DNA of 64,000 bases, taken from contig JAIXSM010000076.1 of NCBI GenBank assembly GCA_027484655.1, positions 1-64,000 of the forward strand. The letters run 5' to 3'. Numbering within the stretch: position 1 is the stretch's first letter; every line of letters starts with the position of its first letter. This stretch comes from Hyphomicrobiales bacterium (GTDB lineage: Bacteria > Pseudomonadota > Alphaproteobacteria > Rhizobiales > Beijerinckiaceae). A program made the translations under genes and the position numbers. Shown one piece after another: positions 9,638 through 17,577 of this stretch. The notes under the pieces are model-generated. The model saw only the letters and a program-made list of their open reading frames with translations, did not search any database and was not told the DNA's origin.

Positions 9638-9937
9638 ATGCGTGGATCGTCTCTGCTCGCCGCCCTCGCTCTTCTGTGCGCAGCGCCCGCGACCTCAACC
9701 GCAACTTTCGCCCAGTCTCCACCCCCCGGCGCGACCGCGTGCACGGGTTGCCATGCGGGCTCCGACTCAGCGTTGCCAAGCCTGAAAGGACGCGCCGCCG
9801 CCGACATCGAAGCGGCGATGATCGCGTTCAAGACCGGCGCGCGCGAGGCCACGTTGATGGATCGCATCGCCCGCGGGTTCACGGAGGCGGAAATCAAGGC
9901 CATGTCGCAATGGCTGGCGAACGGAGGCGCGAAGTGA
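9638..9937 (+). CDS. monoheme cytochrome c, FccA/SoxE-like subunit
   Basis: A 99-aa protein with a Sec signal peptide ending near TFAQ and one heme site, CTGCH. The remainder (AAMIAFKTGAREATLMDRIA, then FTEAEIKAMSQWLA) matches the cytochrome domain of flavocytochrome c sulfide dehydrogenase, with the Met of TLMDR as likely axial ligand. Only one heme is present, as in SoxE, whereas some FccA subunits are diheme. Its stop overlaps the GTG start of fccB, so the two subunits are probably made together. It may also take electrons from the IorAB-like enzyme upstream. Confidence 0.85.
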   Translation: MRGSSLLAALALLCAAPATSTATFAQSPPPGATACTGCHAGSDSALPSLKGRAAADIEAAMIAFKTGAREATLMDRIARGFTEAEIKAMSQWLANGGAK

Positions 9938-11193
9938 CTCTGCCTCTCGACCGTCGAACTTTCCTTGTGGGCGCCGGCGCCCTGACGCTGGCGGCGCCCA
10001 AGGCTTTCGGTCAGGCCAAGCCCCGCGTCATCGTGGTGGGCGGCGGCTTCGGCGGCGCGACGTGCGCCCGTGCGCTGTCCGAACTGGGGATCTCCGTCAC
10101 GCTCGTGGAGGCGGAAGAGCGCTACGTCGCGTGTCCCTACAGCAATCTTGTGATTCATGGTTCGCGCGCCATCGAGCAGCAGACGTTCGGCTTCGAGGGT
10201 CTGCGCAAGGCAGGCGTCGAGGTTGTGCGCGGACGCGCTGAAAACGTCGATGCGGACGCGCGCCGCGTGATCCTGCAGGGCGGGGCGTCGCTCTCCTATG
10301 ACCGGCTTGTGCTGGCGCCGGGCATCGACATTCGTTTCGATGCGCTGCCGGGCTATGACGCCGCCGCTGCGGATCTTCTGCCCCACGCCTGGAAGGCTGG
10401 CGCGCAAACCGTGCTGCTGCGCAAGCAACTGGAGGCGATGGACGACGGCGACGTCGTGGTGATGTCCGTCCCGGCCAATCCGTACCGCTGCCCGCCGGGG
10501 CCGTACGAACGCGCCAGCCTGATCGCGCATTATCTGAAGACCCGGAAGCCGAAGTCGAAGCTGATCGTGCTCGACGCCAAGGACGCGTTCTCCAAGCAGA
10601 AGCTGTTCATGGCTGCATGGGCGGAGATGTATCCCAACCATCTTGAGTGGGTTTCGCTCGCCTCTGGCGGCAAGACTGTGGCGGTGGACGCGCGCGAGCG
10701 CACGGTGGTCACGGAGTTCGGGCGCCACAAGGGCGCCGTGGTCAACGTGATCCCGCCCCAGCGCGCCGGCGCTATCGCGCAGGCGGCGGGCGTCGCGGAT
10801 CGCAGCGGCTGGTGTCCCATCGATCCCGTGACGTTTGAATCGCGCCAGCGGCCGAACATCCATGTGCTTGGCGACGCCGCCATCGCCGGGACCATGCCGA
10901 AGTCCGCGTTCTCTGCAAACGCGCAGGCCAAACACTGCGCCGATGTGCTTGCGAGCCTCCTGCGGGGGCAGGCGGCGCCGGAGCCGAAGCTCATCAACAC
11001 CTGTTACTCATTCGTGGCGCCAGACTACGGGATCTCCGTCGCCGGCGTGTACCAACCCGCGAAAGGCATTCTCGCCGATGTGGAGGGGGCTGGCGGTACG
11101 AGTCCGGGCGGCGCGTCGCGAGAGACTCGCGCCCTTGAGGCGGTGTACGCCGACGCATGGTTCAAGATCATCACGAGCAGCGTCTATGGCTAG
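9934..11193 (+). CDS. fccB: flavocytochrome c sulfide dehydrogenase, flavoprotein subunit (FccB/SoxF)
   Basis: A 419-aa Tat-exported flavoprotein (DRRTFLVG signal). VIVVGGGFGG binds the FAD ADP moiety. By alignment from memory with Allochromatium FccB, Cys67 (VACPYSN) corresponds to the cysteine that covalently holds FAD, and Cys186 (YRCPPGPYE) and Cys357 (NTCYSF) to the redox-active disulfide. All three are present. The enzyme oxidises sulfide or polysulfide in the periplasm and passes electrons to its cytochrome partner. Start is a GTG overlapping the cytochrome stop (GTGA). It overlaps soxX by 8 nt. Downstream genes make it part of a sox operon. Confidence 0.93.
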   Translation: MTLPLDRRTFLVGAGALTLAAPKAFGQAKPRVIVVGGGFGGATCARALSELGISVTLVEAEERYVACPYSNLVIHGSRAIEQQTFGFEGLRKAGVEVVRGRAENVDADARRVILQGGASLSYDRLVLAPGIDIRFDALPGYDAAAADLLPHAWKAGAQTVLLRKQLEAMDDGDVVVMSVPANPYRCPPGPYERASLIAHYLKTRKPKSKLIVLDAKDAFSKQKLFMAAWAEMYPNHLEWVSLASGGKTVAVDARERTVVTEFGRHKGAVVNVIPPQRAGAIAQAAGVADRSGWCPIDPVTFESRQRPNIHVLGDAAIAGTMPKSAFSANAQAKHCADVLASLLRGQAAPEPKLINTCYSFVAPDYGISVAGVYQPAKGILADVEGAGGTSPGGASRETRALEAVYADAWFKIITSSVYG

Positions 11194-11671
11194 AGCCGTC
11201 GCGGCGCTCGCTCTCGCCGCGTTCTGCGCCACGACGGGCGGCGATGGGGCGGTGGCGCAGCAGGCGGGCCTCGCGCCCTTCGTGGTGACGGGGGACGCCA
11301 TCGAGGCGCCCCTTGGCGGGCTCAAGGGCGATCCTGCACGGGGGCGGGCGATCATCGTGGATCGCCAGAAGGGCCTCTGCCTGCTGTGCCACTCTGGGCC
11401 GTTCCCGGATCAGCGCTTCCAGGGCGATATCGCGCCAAGCCTTGCGGGCGCCGGTGCGCGACTCTCCGTCGCGCAGTTGCGGCTTCGGATCGTGGACGGG
11501 ACGCTGTTGAACCCGGAGACTGTGATGCCATCTTATTACCGGATCGAGGGGCTCACGCGCGTGGCGCGGGCGTTCGAGGGGAAACCCATCCTCGACGCGC
11601 AGGAGGTGGAGGACGTGGTTGCGTTCCTCGGCGCCCTGCGCGACGGGCCTTCGACGGGGGAGACGCGATGA
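11186..11671 (+). CDS. soxX: sulfur oxidation c-type cytochrome SoxX
   Basis: A 161-aa secreted monoheme cytochrome: signal peptide, heme site Cys65-x2-Cys68-His69 (CLLCH) and Met114 (TVMPSYY) as axial ligand, the standard SoxX layout. SoxX pairs with SoxA (12475-13242) to attach thiosulfate to the SoxY cysteine. It is translationally coupled on both sides: an 8-nt overlap with fccB and an ATGA overlap with soxY. The order fccA-fccB-soxX-soxY-soxZ-soxA indicates one transcript. Confidence 0.93.
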   Translation: MARAVAALALAAFCATTGGDGAVAQQAGLAPFVVTGDAIEAPLGGLKGDPARGRAIIVDRQKGLCLLCHSGPFPDQRFQGDIAPSLAGAGARLSVAQLRLRIVDGTLLNPETVMPSYYRIEGLTRVARAFEGKPILDAQEVEDVVAFLGALRDGPSTGETR

Positions 11672-12138
11672 CTGACAACTCATTCCAGCTTGCGCCGACG
11701 CGGCGGCAGGTGCTCGCGATTGGCGCCGGAGTGGCGGCGCTCGCGGTGGCGCCCGCGGCCCGAGCCACGCCGCAGTCCATGCAGAAAGCCATTCTCGCCT
11801 TCACAGGCGGCGTGACGCCCAAGCAAGGGCGCGTGACCGTGGATATTCCGGTTCTGCTGGAAAGCGGCGCCTCCGTGCCCACGAGCGTGAGCGTCGACAG
11901 CGCCATGACCAAGGACGATTTCGTGAGCGCAATTGCCGTGTTCAACGAACTCAATCCGCAGCCCAATGTCGCCGTGTTCCACTTCAGCGCCCGTTCGGGC
12001 AAGGCCGTCGCGTCTACGCGCATTCGCCTGGGGGATTCCCAGCGCATCGTCGGCGTGGCGAAGATGGGGGATGGTTCGTTCTGGATAGGCTCAATCGAGG
12101 TGGTGGTGACGCTGCCCGCGTGCGCGGAGGACGCCTGA
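11668..12138 (+). CDS. soxY: thiosulfate-carrier protein SoxY with atypical C-terminus
   Basis: A 156-aa protein with a Tat signal (TRRQVLAIG at 11-19) and the immunoglobulin-like SoxY domain. SoxY normally ends in a flexible GGCGG arm whose Cys carries the sulfur intermediate. Here the chain ends VVVTLPACAEDA: a cysteine (Cys152) is kept, but the glycines are replaced and four residues follow it. This may change arm flexibility or the partner enzyme. The identity as SoxY is supported by soxZ immediately downstream (1-bp gap) and soxX upstream. Confidence 0.9.
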   Translation: MTDNSFQLAPTRRQVLAIGAGVAALAVAPAARATPQSMQKAILAFTGGVTPKQGRVTVDIPVLLESGASVPTSVSVDSAMTKDDFVSAIAVFNELNPQPNVAVFHFSARSGKAVASTRIRLGDSQRIVGVAKMGDGSFWIGSIEVVVTLPACAEDA

Positions 12139-12139
12139 C

Positions 12140-12472
12140 ATGGCCGGCAGCATGGGACGCGCGCTCATCAATTTCCCGCCCAAGGCGCGCAAGGGCGATG
12201 TGATCGAAATCCGCACGCTCCTGTCGCATCCGATGGAGACGGGCTTCCGCCCTGATTCCTACGGGCGGTTGATTCCGCGCGACATCGTCAATCGCTTCGA
12301 GTGCCTGTTCAATGGCGAGCCGGTGTTCGCTTGCGATCTCTTTTCTGCAATCTCCGCAAATCCGTTTATGGCGTTCACCATGACGGCGACGCAGAGCGGG
12401 GAACTTGTGTTCCGCTGGAAAGACGACACCGGCGCCGTGATGGAAGAAAAGCGGCGCTTCGAGGTGGAGTGA
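12140..12472 (+). CDS. soxZ: SoxZ, SoxY partner
   Basis: A 110-aa protein without signal peptide, carrying SoxZ features (ALINFPPKARKGDVIEIRTL, HPMETG, NPFMAFTM, FRWKDDTG). SoxZ forms the SoxYZ heterodimer and is co-exported with the Tat-targeted SoxY. The gene starts 1 bp after soxY and ends 2 bp before soxA. Length and motifs are normal for the family, so only its partner SoxY looks unusual. Confidence 0.93.
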   Translation: MAGSMGRALINFPPKARKGDVIEIRTLLSHPMETGFRPDSYGRLIPRDIVNRFECLFNGEPVFACDLFSAISANPFMAFTMTATQSGELVFRWKDDTGAVMEEKRRFEVE

Positions 12473-12474
12473 CC

Positions 12475-13242
12475 ATGCGCGCGGCGCTCTTCGTTCTGTC
12501 GCTTGGCGCGGCCTCCGCCGCGCTTGCCGAGATTCCCGCCGATCAGCGCAAATCCGGCGCGGATTTCATGAGCGCCCAGACGCGCGCCATGCAGAACGAC
12601 GACGCCACAAACCCGGCGATGCTCTCTGTGCTGGATGGGGAGAGCCGCTGGAGCGCGAAGGCGGGGGCTGGCGCCAAATCCTGCGCCGATTGTCATGGAC
12701 CCGCCGAAACATCCATGAAGGGCGTCGCAGCGCGCTATCCGGCGTTCGATGCGGAGTCTGGCCGGCCCATTGATCTTGCGGGGCGCATCAACTCATGCGT
12801 CGAGACAAGGCAGCAGGCGCAACCGCTCAAGCCGGAGAGCCCGGGGTTGCTCGCCCTTACCGCGTATGTGGCTTTGCAATCGCGCGGGATGCCAGTCGCG
12901 CCGCCCAGTGATGAGCGACTCGCATCGTTTCGCGCGCGCGGCGAGGAACTGTGGCGCCAGCGTTTCGGCCAGCTCAACTTCTCCTGCGCCCAGTGCCACG
13001 ACGACAACTGGGGCCGCAAGCTGGGGTCGGCGCCGATCCCCCAGGCGCATCCGAACGCCTATCCGATCTACCGGCTCGACTGGCAGGGCATGGGCTCGCT
13101 GCAGCGGCGCTTGCGCAACTGCATGAGCGGCGTAAGGGCGAACGCATACCCTTATGGCGCGCCGGAGTTCGTGGATCTTGAGCTCTATCTCATGCAGCGG
13201 GCGGCCGGCATGCCTATGGAGACGCCGGGCGTGCGACCCTGA
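12475..13242 (+). CDS. soxA: diheme cytochrome SoxA
   Basis: A 255-aa secreted diheme cytochrome: signal peptide to about residue 18, heme 1 at Cys70-x2-Cys73-His74 (CADCH) and heme 2 at Cys171-x2-Cys174-His175 (CAQCH). Cys216 (RNCMSGVRA) is the persulfide-type ligand of the active heme, and Cys108 may be the other conserved cysteine. With SoxX it conjugates thiosulfate to SoxY. All catalytic residues are present. soxB, which would hydrolyse the product, does not follow: the next gene is convergent and begins its 3' end 3 bp after the soxA stop. Confidence 0.93.
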   Translation: MRAALFVLSLGAASAALAEIPADQRKSGADFMSAQTRAMQNDDATNPAMLSVLDGESRWSAKAGAGAKSCADCHGPAETSMKGVAARYPAFDAESGRPIDLAGRINSCVETRQQAQPLKPESPGLLALTAYVALQSRGMPVAPPSDERLASFRARGEELWRQRFGQLNFSCAQCHDDNWGRKLGSAPIPQAHPNAYPIYRLDWQGMGSLQRRLRNCMSGVRANAYPYGAPEFVDLELYLMQRAAGMPMETPGVRP

Positions 13243-13245
13243 CCG

Positions 13246-13923
13246 TCAGCCCGGGCAAACAAGCTCGTCGCAGGCCTTCACCGCGGCGATCATGCGGCTC
13301 AATGACCCGGGGCCAGGGTGTCCGAACAGCCCGATCCCGTTGAGCACGTAAGAGGGCGTCACGTTGAAGCCGATGGCGCCGGAGAGCTTTTCGTGCGCCG
13401 CGAGGGCGAGATCGATCTGCGAGCCCATGTCGGAGGTGGCGTCCGAGACGGGGATCTTTTCCTCCCGGGCGGCCGCCAACGCGCGTGCGCCATCAACCAC
13501 GCCGCGCATCGCGAACAGCCGCATGTGCAACGCATAGGCCGCTTTCGGTCCAGCGATCCGCAGCGCGGCGAGCGTGACGCGCGCGGCCTCCCGCGACTGG
13601 CTGGACAGGATGGGATTGTGAACGAACGCGACTCGCAACCCCTGAACGCCGCGTACGAGCGCGTCCACGTGCAGCGCCGCCTGCTTGCAAACGGGGCAAT
13701 TATAGTCCGCGAACTCGAACAGATGGACCTCGGCCTCGCTCGCCCCGAACCAGAGAAGGCCGGGCAGGCGGAAGGGATCCAGTTCAGACGGGACGCGCAG
13801 GTTGGGGATGGGCGAGCCTGCGTCGTCCGCCACCTCCACCCACTGCTCCGCGCGGGCGGGGCGGGTGGTGAGGCAGAGAGAGCCCGCGAGAGCGATGACG
13901 GCGCGGCGATCAAGACGAACCAT
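13246..13923 (-). CDS. DsbA-like periplasmic thiol-disulfide oxidoreductase
   Basis: Predicted 225 aa with a signal peptide ending near ARA (about residue 25), then a thioredoxin-fold domain with active site Cys76-Pro-Val-Cys79 (YNCPVCK) and a late cis-proline region (VTPSYVLNG). This CPVC family resembles DsbA/DsbG-type enzymes. The start is ATG 13923 with AGGGA upstream, although the frame is open to a TTG at 13941. Lying head-on against soxA and downstream of a cytochrome c2 gene, it could serve heme-protein maturation or keep the SoxY cysteine reduced, which is inference from position only. Confidence 0.85.
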   Translation of the reverse strand: MVRLDRRAVIALAGSLCLTTRPARAEQWVEVADDAGSPIPNLRVPSELDPFRLPGLLWFGASEAEVHLFEFADYNCPVCKQAALHVDALVRGVQGLRVAFVHNPILSSQSREAARVTLAALRIAGPKAAYALHMRLFAMRGVVDGARALAAAREEKIPVSDATSDMGSQIDLALAAHEKLSGAIGFNVTPSYVLNGIGLFGHPGPGSLSRMIAAVKACDELVCPG

Positions 13924-13938
13924 GGCGCCGTTCCCTGT

Positions 13939-13977
13939 CAAAACGAAGAGCCCGCCCGCGCTAAGCGGGCGGGTCTT
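13939..13977 (-). terminator. rho-independent terminator after cytochrome c2
   Basis: On the minus strand a 9-bp GC stem (CCCGCCCGC / GCGGGCGGG) with a short TTAGC-type loop is followed by CTCTTCGTTTT. It sits between the cytochrome c2 stop (14035) and the DsbA-like start (13923), so the two minus genes may be separately expressed. Confidence 0.7.
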
Positions 13978-14034
13978 GCTGGCGGCGCAGTTGAAGGGCG
14001 CAGCTGAAGGGGGCAGCTGAAAGGGGCTTGCCCC

Positions 14035-14424
14035 TCAGAGCCTCTTGCCGTCCTTGCCGAACTGCTTGAGGTAAGCCGTCAGGTCGGCGATTTCCTTGTC
14101 GTTCTTGATGCCCGCGAACGCCATCTTGTTGCCGGGCATGGCGGCGCGCGGGTCGCGGATGTAGTTCGCGAAGGTTTCCTCGGTCCAGGTGATGCCCGAG
14201 TTCTTGTTGGCCGGGGAGTAGTTGTAGCCTTCAACGCTGCCGGCCACGCGGCCGAACAGGCCATTGAGCGCCGGGCCAACGCCGTTCCTGGCGGTTTCGC
14301 CGACCTGATGGCAGGCGCGGCACTTGGCGAACGACTTTTCGCCCGCCGCGACGTCCTCAGCGGACGCGGAGCCGGCGGCGAACATCAGGCTCGTGAAAGC
14401 AAAAGCGATAGCGATCTTCTTCAT
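14035..14424 (-). CDS. cytochrome c2-type class I c-type cytochrome
   Basis: A 129-aa secreted monoheme cytochrome: signal peptide ending at SASA, heme site Cys35-x2-Cys38-His39 (CRACH) and Met101 (GNKMAFAG) as the sixth ligand. The VGPALNGLFGR and PRAAMPGNK stretches are typical of soluble cytochrome c2/c550. It probably carries electrons from periplasmic dehydrogenases (FccAB, SoxXA, IorAB) to a terminal oxidase. A GGAAGGA Shine-Dalgarno precedes the ATG, and a hairpin terminator follows at 13939-13977. Confidence 0.93.
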   Translation of the reverse strand: MKKIAIAFAFTSLMFAAGSASAEDVAAGEKSFAKCRACHQVGETARNGVGPALNGLFGRVAGSVEGYNYSPANKNSGITWTEETFANYIRDPRAAMPGNKMAFAGIKNDKEIADLTAYLKQFGKDGKRL

Positions 14425-14610
14425 ATTGTCCTTCCCATCTGGGGCGGCTATCCGGGCCGGCCCTTGTCAAATGGCGCTGGCGAGCGCGCCGGCAAGGCTG
14501 AATAGCCGCTCTGTGACGCTTTCGCTAGCCGCCCTCGCCGCCCAGGCGGATGCTGGGGCTGTTGCGTCCCCCGCGCGCGGTGTGCATCAGTTGGTCGCGG
14601 AGGAACGCGA

Positions 14611-16254
14611 ATGCCCTTGCGGAACATACTCTTCATCATGTGCGACCAGTTGCGCTGGGACTACCTGTCCTGCGCCGGGCATCCGTTTCTCCATACGCCG
14701 AACATCGACGGGCTGGCGCGCCGTGGCGTGCGCTTCTCCCGGGCTTATGTGCAGTCGCCGGTCTGCGGCTCGTCGCGGATGAGCTTTTACACCGGGCGGT
14801 ACGTAAGCTCGCACGGGGCCGCGTGGAACGGCTTCCCGCTGAAGGTCGGCGAACTCACCCTCGGCGATTATTTGCGCCCGCTCGGCCTGCGCACGGCGCT
14901 GGTGGGCAAGACGCATATGGAGCCCGACGCGGAGGGCATGGAACGGCTGGGCGTCGATCCGCAGTCCATCATCGGCGTGCGCTTGAGCGAGTGCGGCTTC
15001 GAGCCTTACGAGCGCGACGACGGCCTGTGGGCGGAAGGCCCTGATGGCGCCTACGACCCCCGATCCTGCGCCTACAACGCGTATCTCAACGCGAAGGGCT
15101 ACGCGGGCGCCAACCCATGGCACGACTGGGCGAACGCGGCGGAGGGCGAGGAGGGTCTCGCCTCCGGCTGGGCGATGCGCCACGCCCGCAAACCAGCGCG
15201 CGTGCGCGAGGAGGATTCCGAAACGCCCTACATGACGCGGCGCGCCATGCAGTTCATGGACGAGGCGGGCGATGCGCCATGGTGCCTGCATCTTTCGTTC
15301 ATCAAGCCGCACTGGCCTTATGTCGCGCCTGCGCCCTACAACACGATGTATGGGCCAGAACATGTGCCGCCCGCCATGCGCAGCGAGGCCGAGAAGCGCG
15401 ACCCACACCCCGTCTTCCGCGAGTTTATGGAGCACCGCGTCGGCAAGAATTTTTCCCGCGAGGAGGTGCGGCGCGAGGTGATCCCTGTGTACATGGGGCT
15501 CATCAAGCAGATTGACGATCAACTCGGCCAGCTCTTTGCTTTCATGGAGGCGCGCGGGCGGCTGCGCGACACCATGATCGTGTTCACGTCCGACCACGGC
15601 GATTATCTTGGCGACCACTGGCTCGGCGAGAAGGATCTGTTCCACGAGCCGAGCGTCAAGGTTCCGCTGATTATCTATGATCCCTCGCCGGAGGCGGACA
15701 GCGCGCGCGGCAGCGTGTGCGACGAGTTGGTCGAGGTGATCGATCTTGCGCCCACGTTCATTGAGGCGGCCGGCGGCGATGCAAAAGCGCAGGCGCACAG
15801 GCTGGAAGGCCGCTCGCTCATACCGTTCCTGCAGGGGCGGCCGCCGACCGACTGGCGCGCGTTCGCCATCAGCGAGTACGACTATTCCATCGCCCCAGCC
15901 GCGGTGAAACTCGGCGTGGAGCCGCGGGACGCGCGGCTGTTCATGGTGTGCGACAAGCGCTGGAAATACATGCACGCCATTGGTTTCCGGCCGATGCTTT
16001 TCGACATGGACGCAGATCCGCAGGAACTGGTCGATCTCGGGGCTGACCCTGCCCACGAAGCCGTTCGCGCGCGCATGGCGCAGGCGCTGTTTGACTGGTC
16101 GTTGCGCAACGCGCAGCGCACTACGGTTTCGGAAGCGCGCGCAAAGGCCATGCGCGGGCGCAGCCAGCGCAGGGGCATTCTTGTGGGCGTTTGGGACGAG
16201 AAGGAATTGCCGCCGGACCTGTGGTCCAGCTATCGTGGCGACGCCGGCGCCTGA
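14611..16254 (+). CDS. sulfatase / phosphonate monoester hydrolase family protein
   Basis: A 547-aa alkaline-phosphatase-superfamily hydrolase. NILFIMCDQLRWD carries the first metal-binding Asp (Asp12). Cys52 in PVCGSSRMSFYTGR is the formylglycine precursor (C-x-x-x-R form), and FTSDHGDYLGDH supplies further metal ligands. A C-terminal FDMDADPQELVDL block is typical. Such enzymes cleave sulfate, phosphonate or phosphate monoesters, and the substrate is unclear. No signal peptide is evident, so it is probably cytoplasmic. GGAGGA precedes the ATG. The Rieske oxygenase gene follows after 33 bp. Confidence 0.88.
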   Translation: MPLRNILFIMCDQLRWDYLSCAGHPFLHTPNIDGLARRGVRFSRAYVQSPVCGSSRMSFYTGRYVSSHGAAWNGFPLKVGELTLGDYLRPLGLRTALVGKTHMEPDAEGMERLGVDPQSIIGVRLSECGFEPYERDDGLWAEGPDGAYDPRSCAYNAYLNAKGYAGANPWHDWANAAEGEEGLASGWAMRHARKPARVREEDSETPYMTRRAMQFMDEAGDAPWCLHLSFIKPHWPYVAPAPYNTMYGPEHVPPAMRSEAEKRDPHPVFREFMEHRVGKNFSREEVRREVIPVYMGLIKQIDDQLGQLFAFMEARGRLRDTMIVFTSDHGDYLGDHWLGEKDLFHEPSVKVPLIIYDPSPEADSARGSVCDELVEVIDLAPTFIEAAGGDAKAQAHRLEGRSLIPFLQGRPPTDWRAFAISEYDYSIAPAAVKLGVEPRDARLFMVCDKRWKYMHAIGFRPMLFDMDADPQELVDLGADPAHEAVRARMAQALFDWSLRNAQRTTVSEARAKAMRGRSQRRGILVGVWDEKELPPDLWSSYRGDAGA

Positions 16255-16287
16255 GAGCGTCGCAATCAAGAAAACGGGAGTGATGCG

Positions 16288-17577
16288 ATGCTGAGCGAGG
16301 CGAAGAACAAGCTGCTGACGCAGGTGGGCCCGGGCACGCCCATGGGCGACTATCTTCGCCGCTACTGGTTTCCTATCGCCGCGACAGCCGAGTTCGACGA
16401 CAAGAATGTGAAGCCAATCCGCCTGCTCGGCGAAGACCTGACGCTCTACAAGGATCTGAGCGGAACGTATGGTCTCGTGGATCGCCATTGCCCACATCGT
16501 CGTGCGGATCTCTCCTACGGTTATGTGGAGAAGACGGGCCTTCGTTGCAACTACCACGGCTGGCTGATGAATGAGACGGGGGCCTGCATCGAGCAGCCTT
16601 TCGAAGACACCGTTAATCCCAACAACCGCCTCAAGGAGCGCTGCTCCACCAAGGCGTACCCCGTGCGCGCCCTGCGTGGCTTGCTTTGGGCCTACATGGG
16701 GCCGCAGCCGGCGCCGGAACTGCCTGTCTATGAAGCGTTCACGTGGGAGAACGGCTTCGTCGAGGTGGTGACGGCCGACATCCCATGCAACTGGTTTCAG
16801 TGCCAGGAAAACTCCATTGATCCCGTTCATTTCGAGTGGATGCACGACAACTGGAGCATTCGCCAGAAGGGCCAAACGGGGCCCTATTCGCCCACGCATC
16901 TCAAGGTCGCGTTCGATGAATTCGAGCATGGATTCACCTATCGCCGCGTGCGTTCGGACAGCGATGAGACCAGCGCAATGTGGACGGTGGGACGCGTATT
17001 CCTATGGCCGCTCGGCTTCTACCTCGGCGAGCACTTTGAATGGCGGGTGCCGGTGGACGACGAGAACACGCTGAGCATCGGCTGGTTCTACGCGCGCGTG
17101 CCAAGCGACCGCGGTTCTTATGTGCAAGGCGACGTGCCGCACTGGAAGGCGCCCATTCGTCAGGAGGACGGACGCTGGATTTCAAGCCACGTCATCAATC
17201 AGGACATCATCGCCTGGGTGGGGCAGGGAACGATTGCCGATCGCACCAAGGAAAACCTTGGCGCAAGCGACCGCGGCATTGCGATGATCCGTAACCGCTT
17301 CTTCGACGAACTGGAGAAAGTCGCCGCTGGCGCCGAGCCCAAGGGCCTTGTTCGCGATGCGGAGGCCGCGAAACTTGTCGAACTGCCCATCGCCGAGCGC
17401 CGTGCGTTTCTCGCCGGCAAGCCGCTCATCGATTATTACGATCATCCCTATTATAAAAAGCGCCTGCAGGATTTTCCGTGGCATGCGGGCCAGCCGCCCC
17501 ATATTCGCGCGGCGTTTTGCGAGGCCATGGGCGTTGATTTCAACGGTCAGCCGCTCGCGCGCGAGCCAGCTGAATAA
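16288..17577 (+). CDS. Rieske non-heme iron oxygenase, large subunit (phthalate 4,5-dioxygenase-like)
   Basis: A 429-aa protein with a Rieske [2Fe-2S] domain (Cys68-Pro-His70 and Cys87-x2-His90) and the mononuclear iron motif ENSIDPVHFEWMH (Asp178, His181, His186). This is the layout of alpha-subunit-only ring hydroxylases such as phthalate or phenoxybenzoate dioxygenases and O-demethylases. No dedicated reductase gene is seen in the window, so electrons must come from one encoded elsewhere. It is on the same strand as the sulfatase gene. Its 3' end overlaps the convergent kinase-like gene by 31 bp. Confidence 0.9.
   Translation: MLSEAKNKLLTQVGPGTPMGDYLRRYWFPIAATAEFDDKNVKPIRLLGEDLTLYKDLSGTYGLVDRHCPHRRADLSYGYVEKTGLRCNYHGWLMNETGACIEQPFEDTVNPNNRLKERCSTKAYPVRALRGLLWAYMGPQPAPELPVYEAFTWENGFVEVVTADIPCNWFQCQENSIDPVHFEWMHDNWSIRQKGQTGPYSPTHLKVAFDEFEHGFTYRRVRSDSDETSAMWTVGRVFLWPLGFYLGEHFEWRVPVDDENTLSIGWFYARVPSDRGSYVQGDVPHWKAPIRQEDGRWISSHVINQDIIAWVGQGTIADRTKENLGASDRGIAMIRNRFFDELEKVAAGAEPKGLVRDAEAAKLVELPIAERRAFLAGKPLIDYYDHPYYKKRLQDFPWHAGQPPHIRAAFCEAMGVDFNGQPLAREPAE

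Noticed and set aside
14587-16929. 780-codon minus-strand frame
   Set aside because: Antisense to the sulfatase and Rieske genes.
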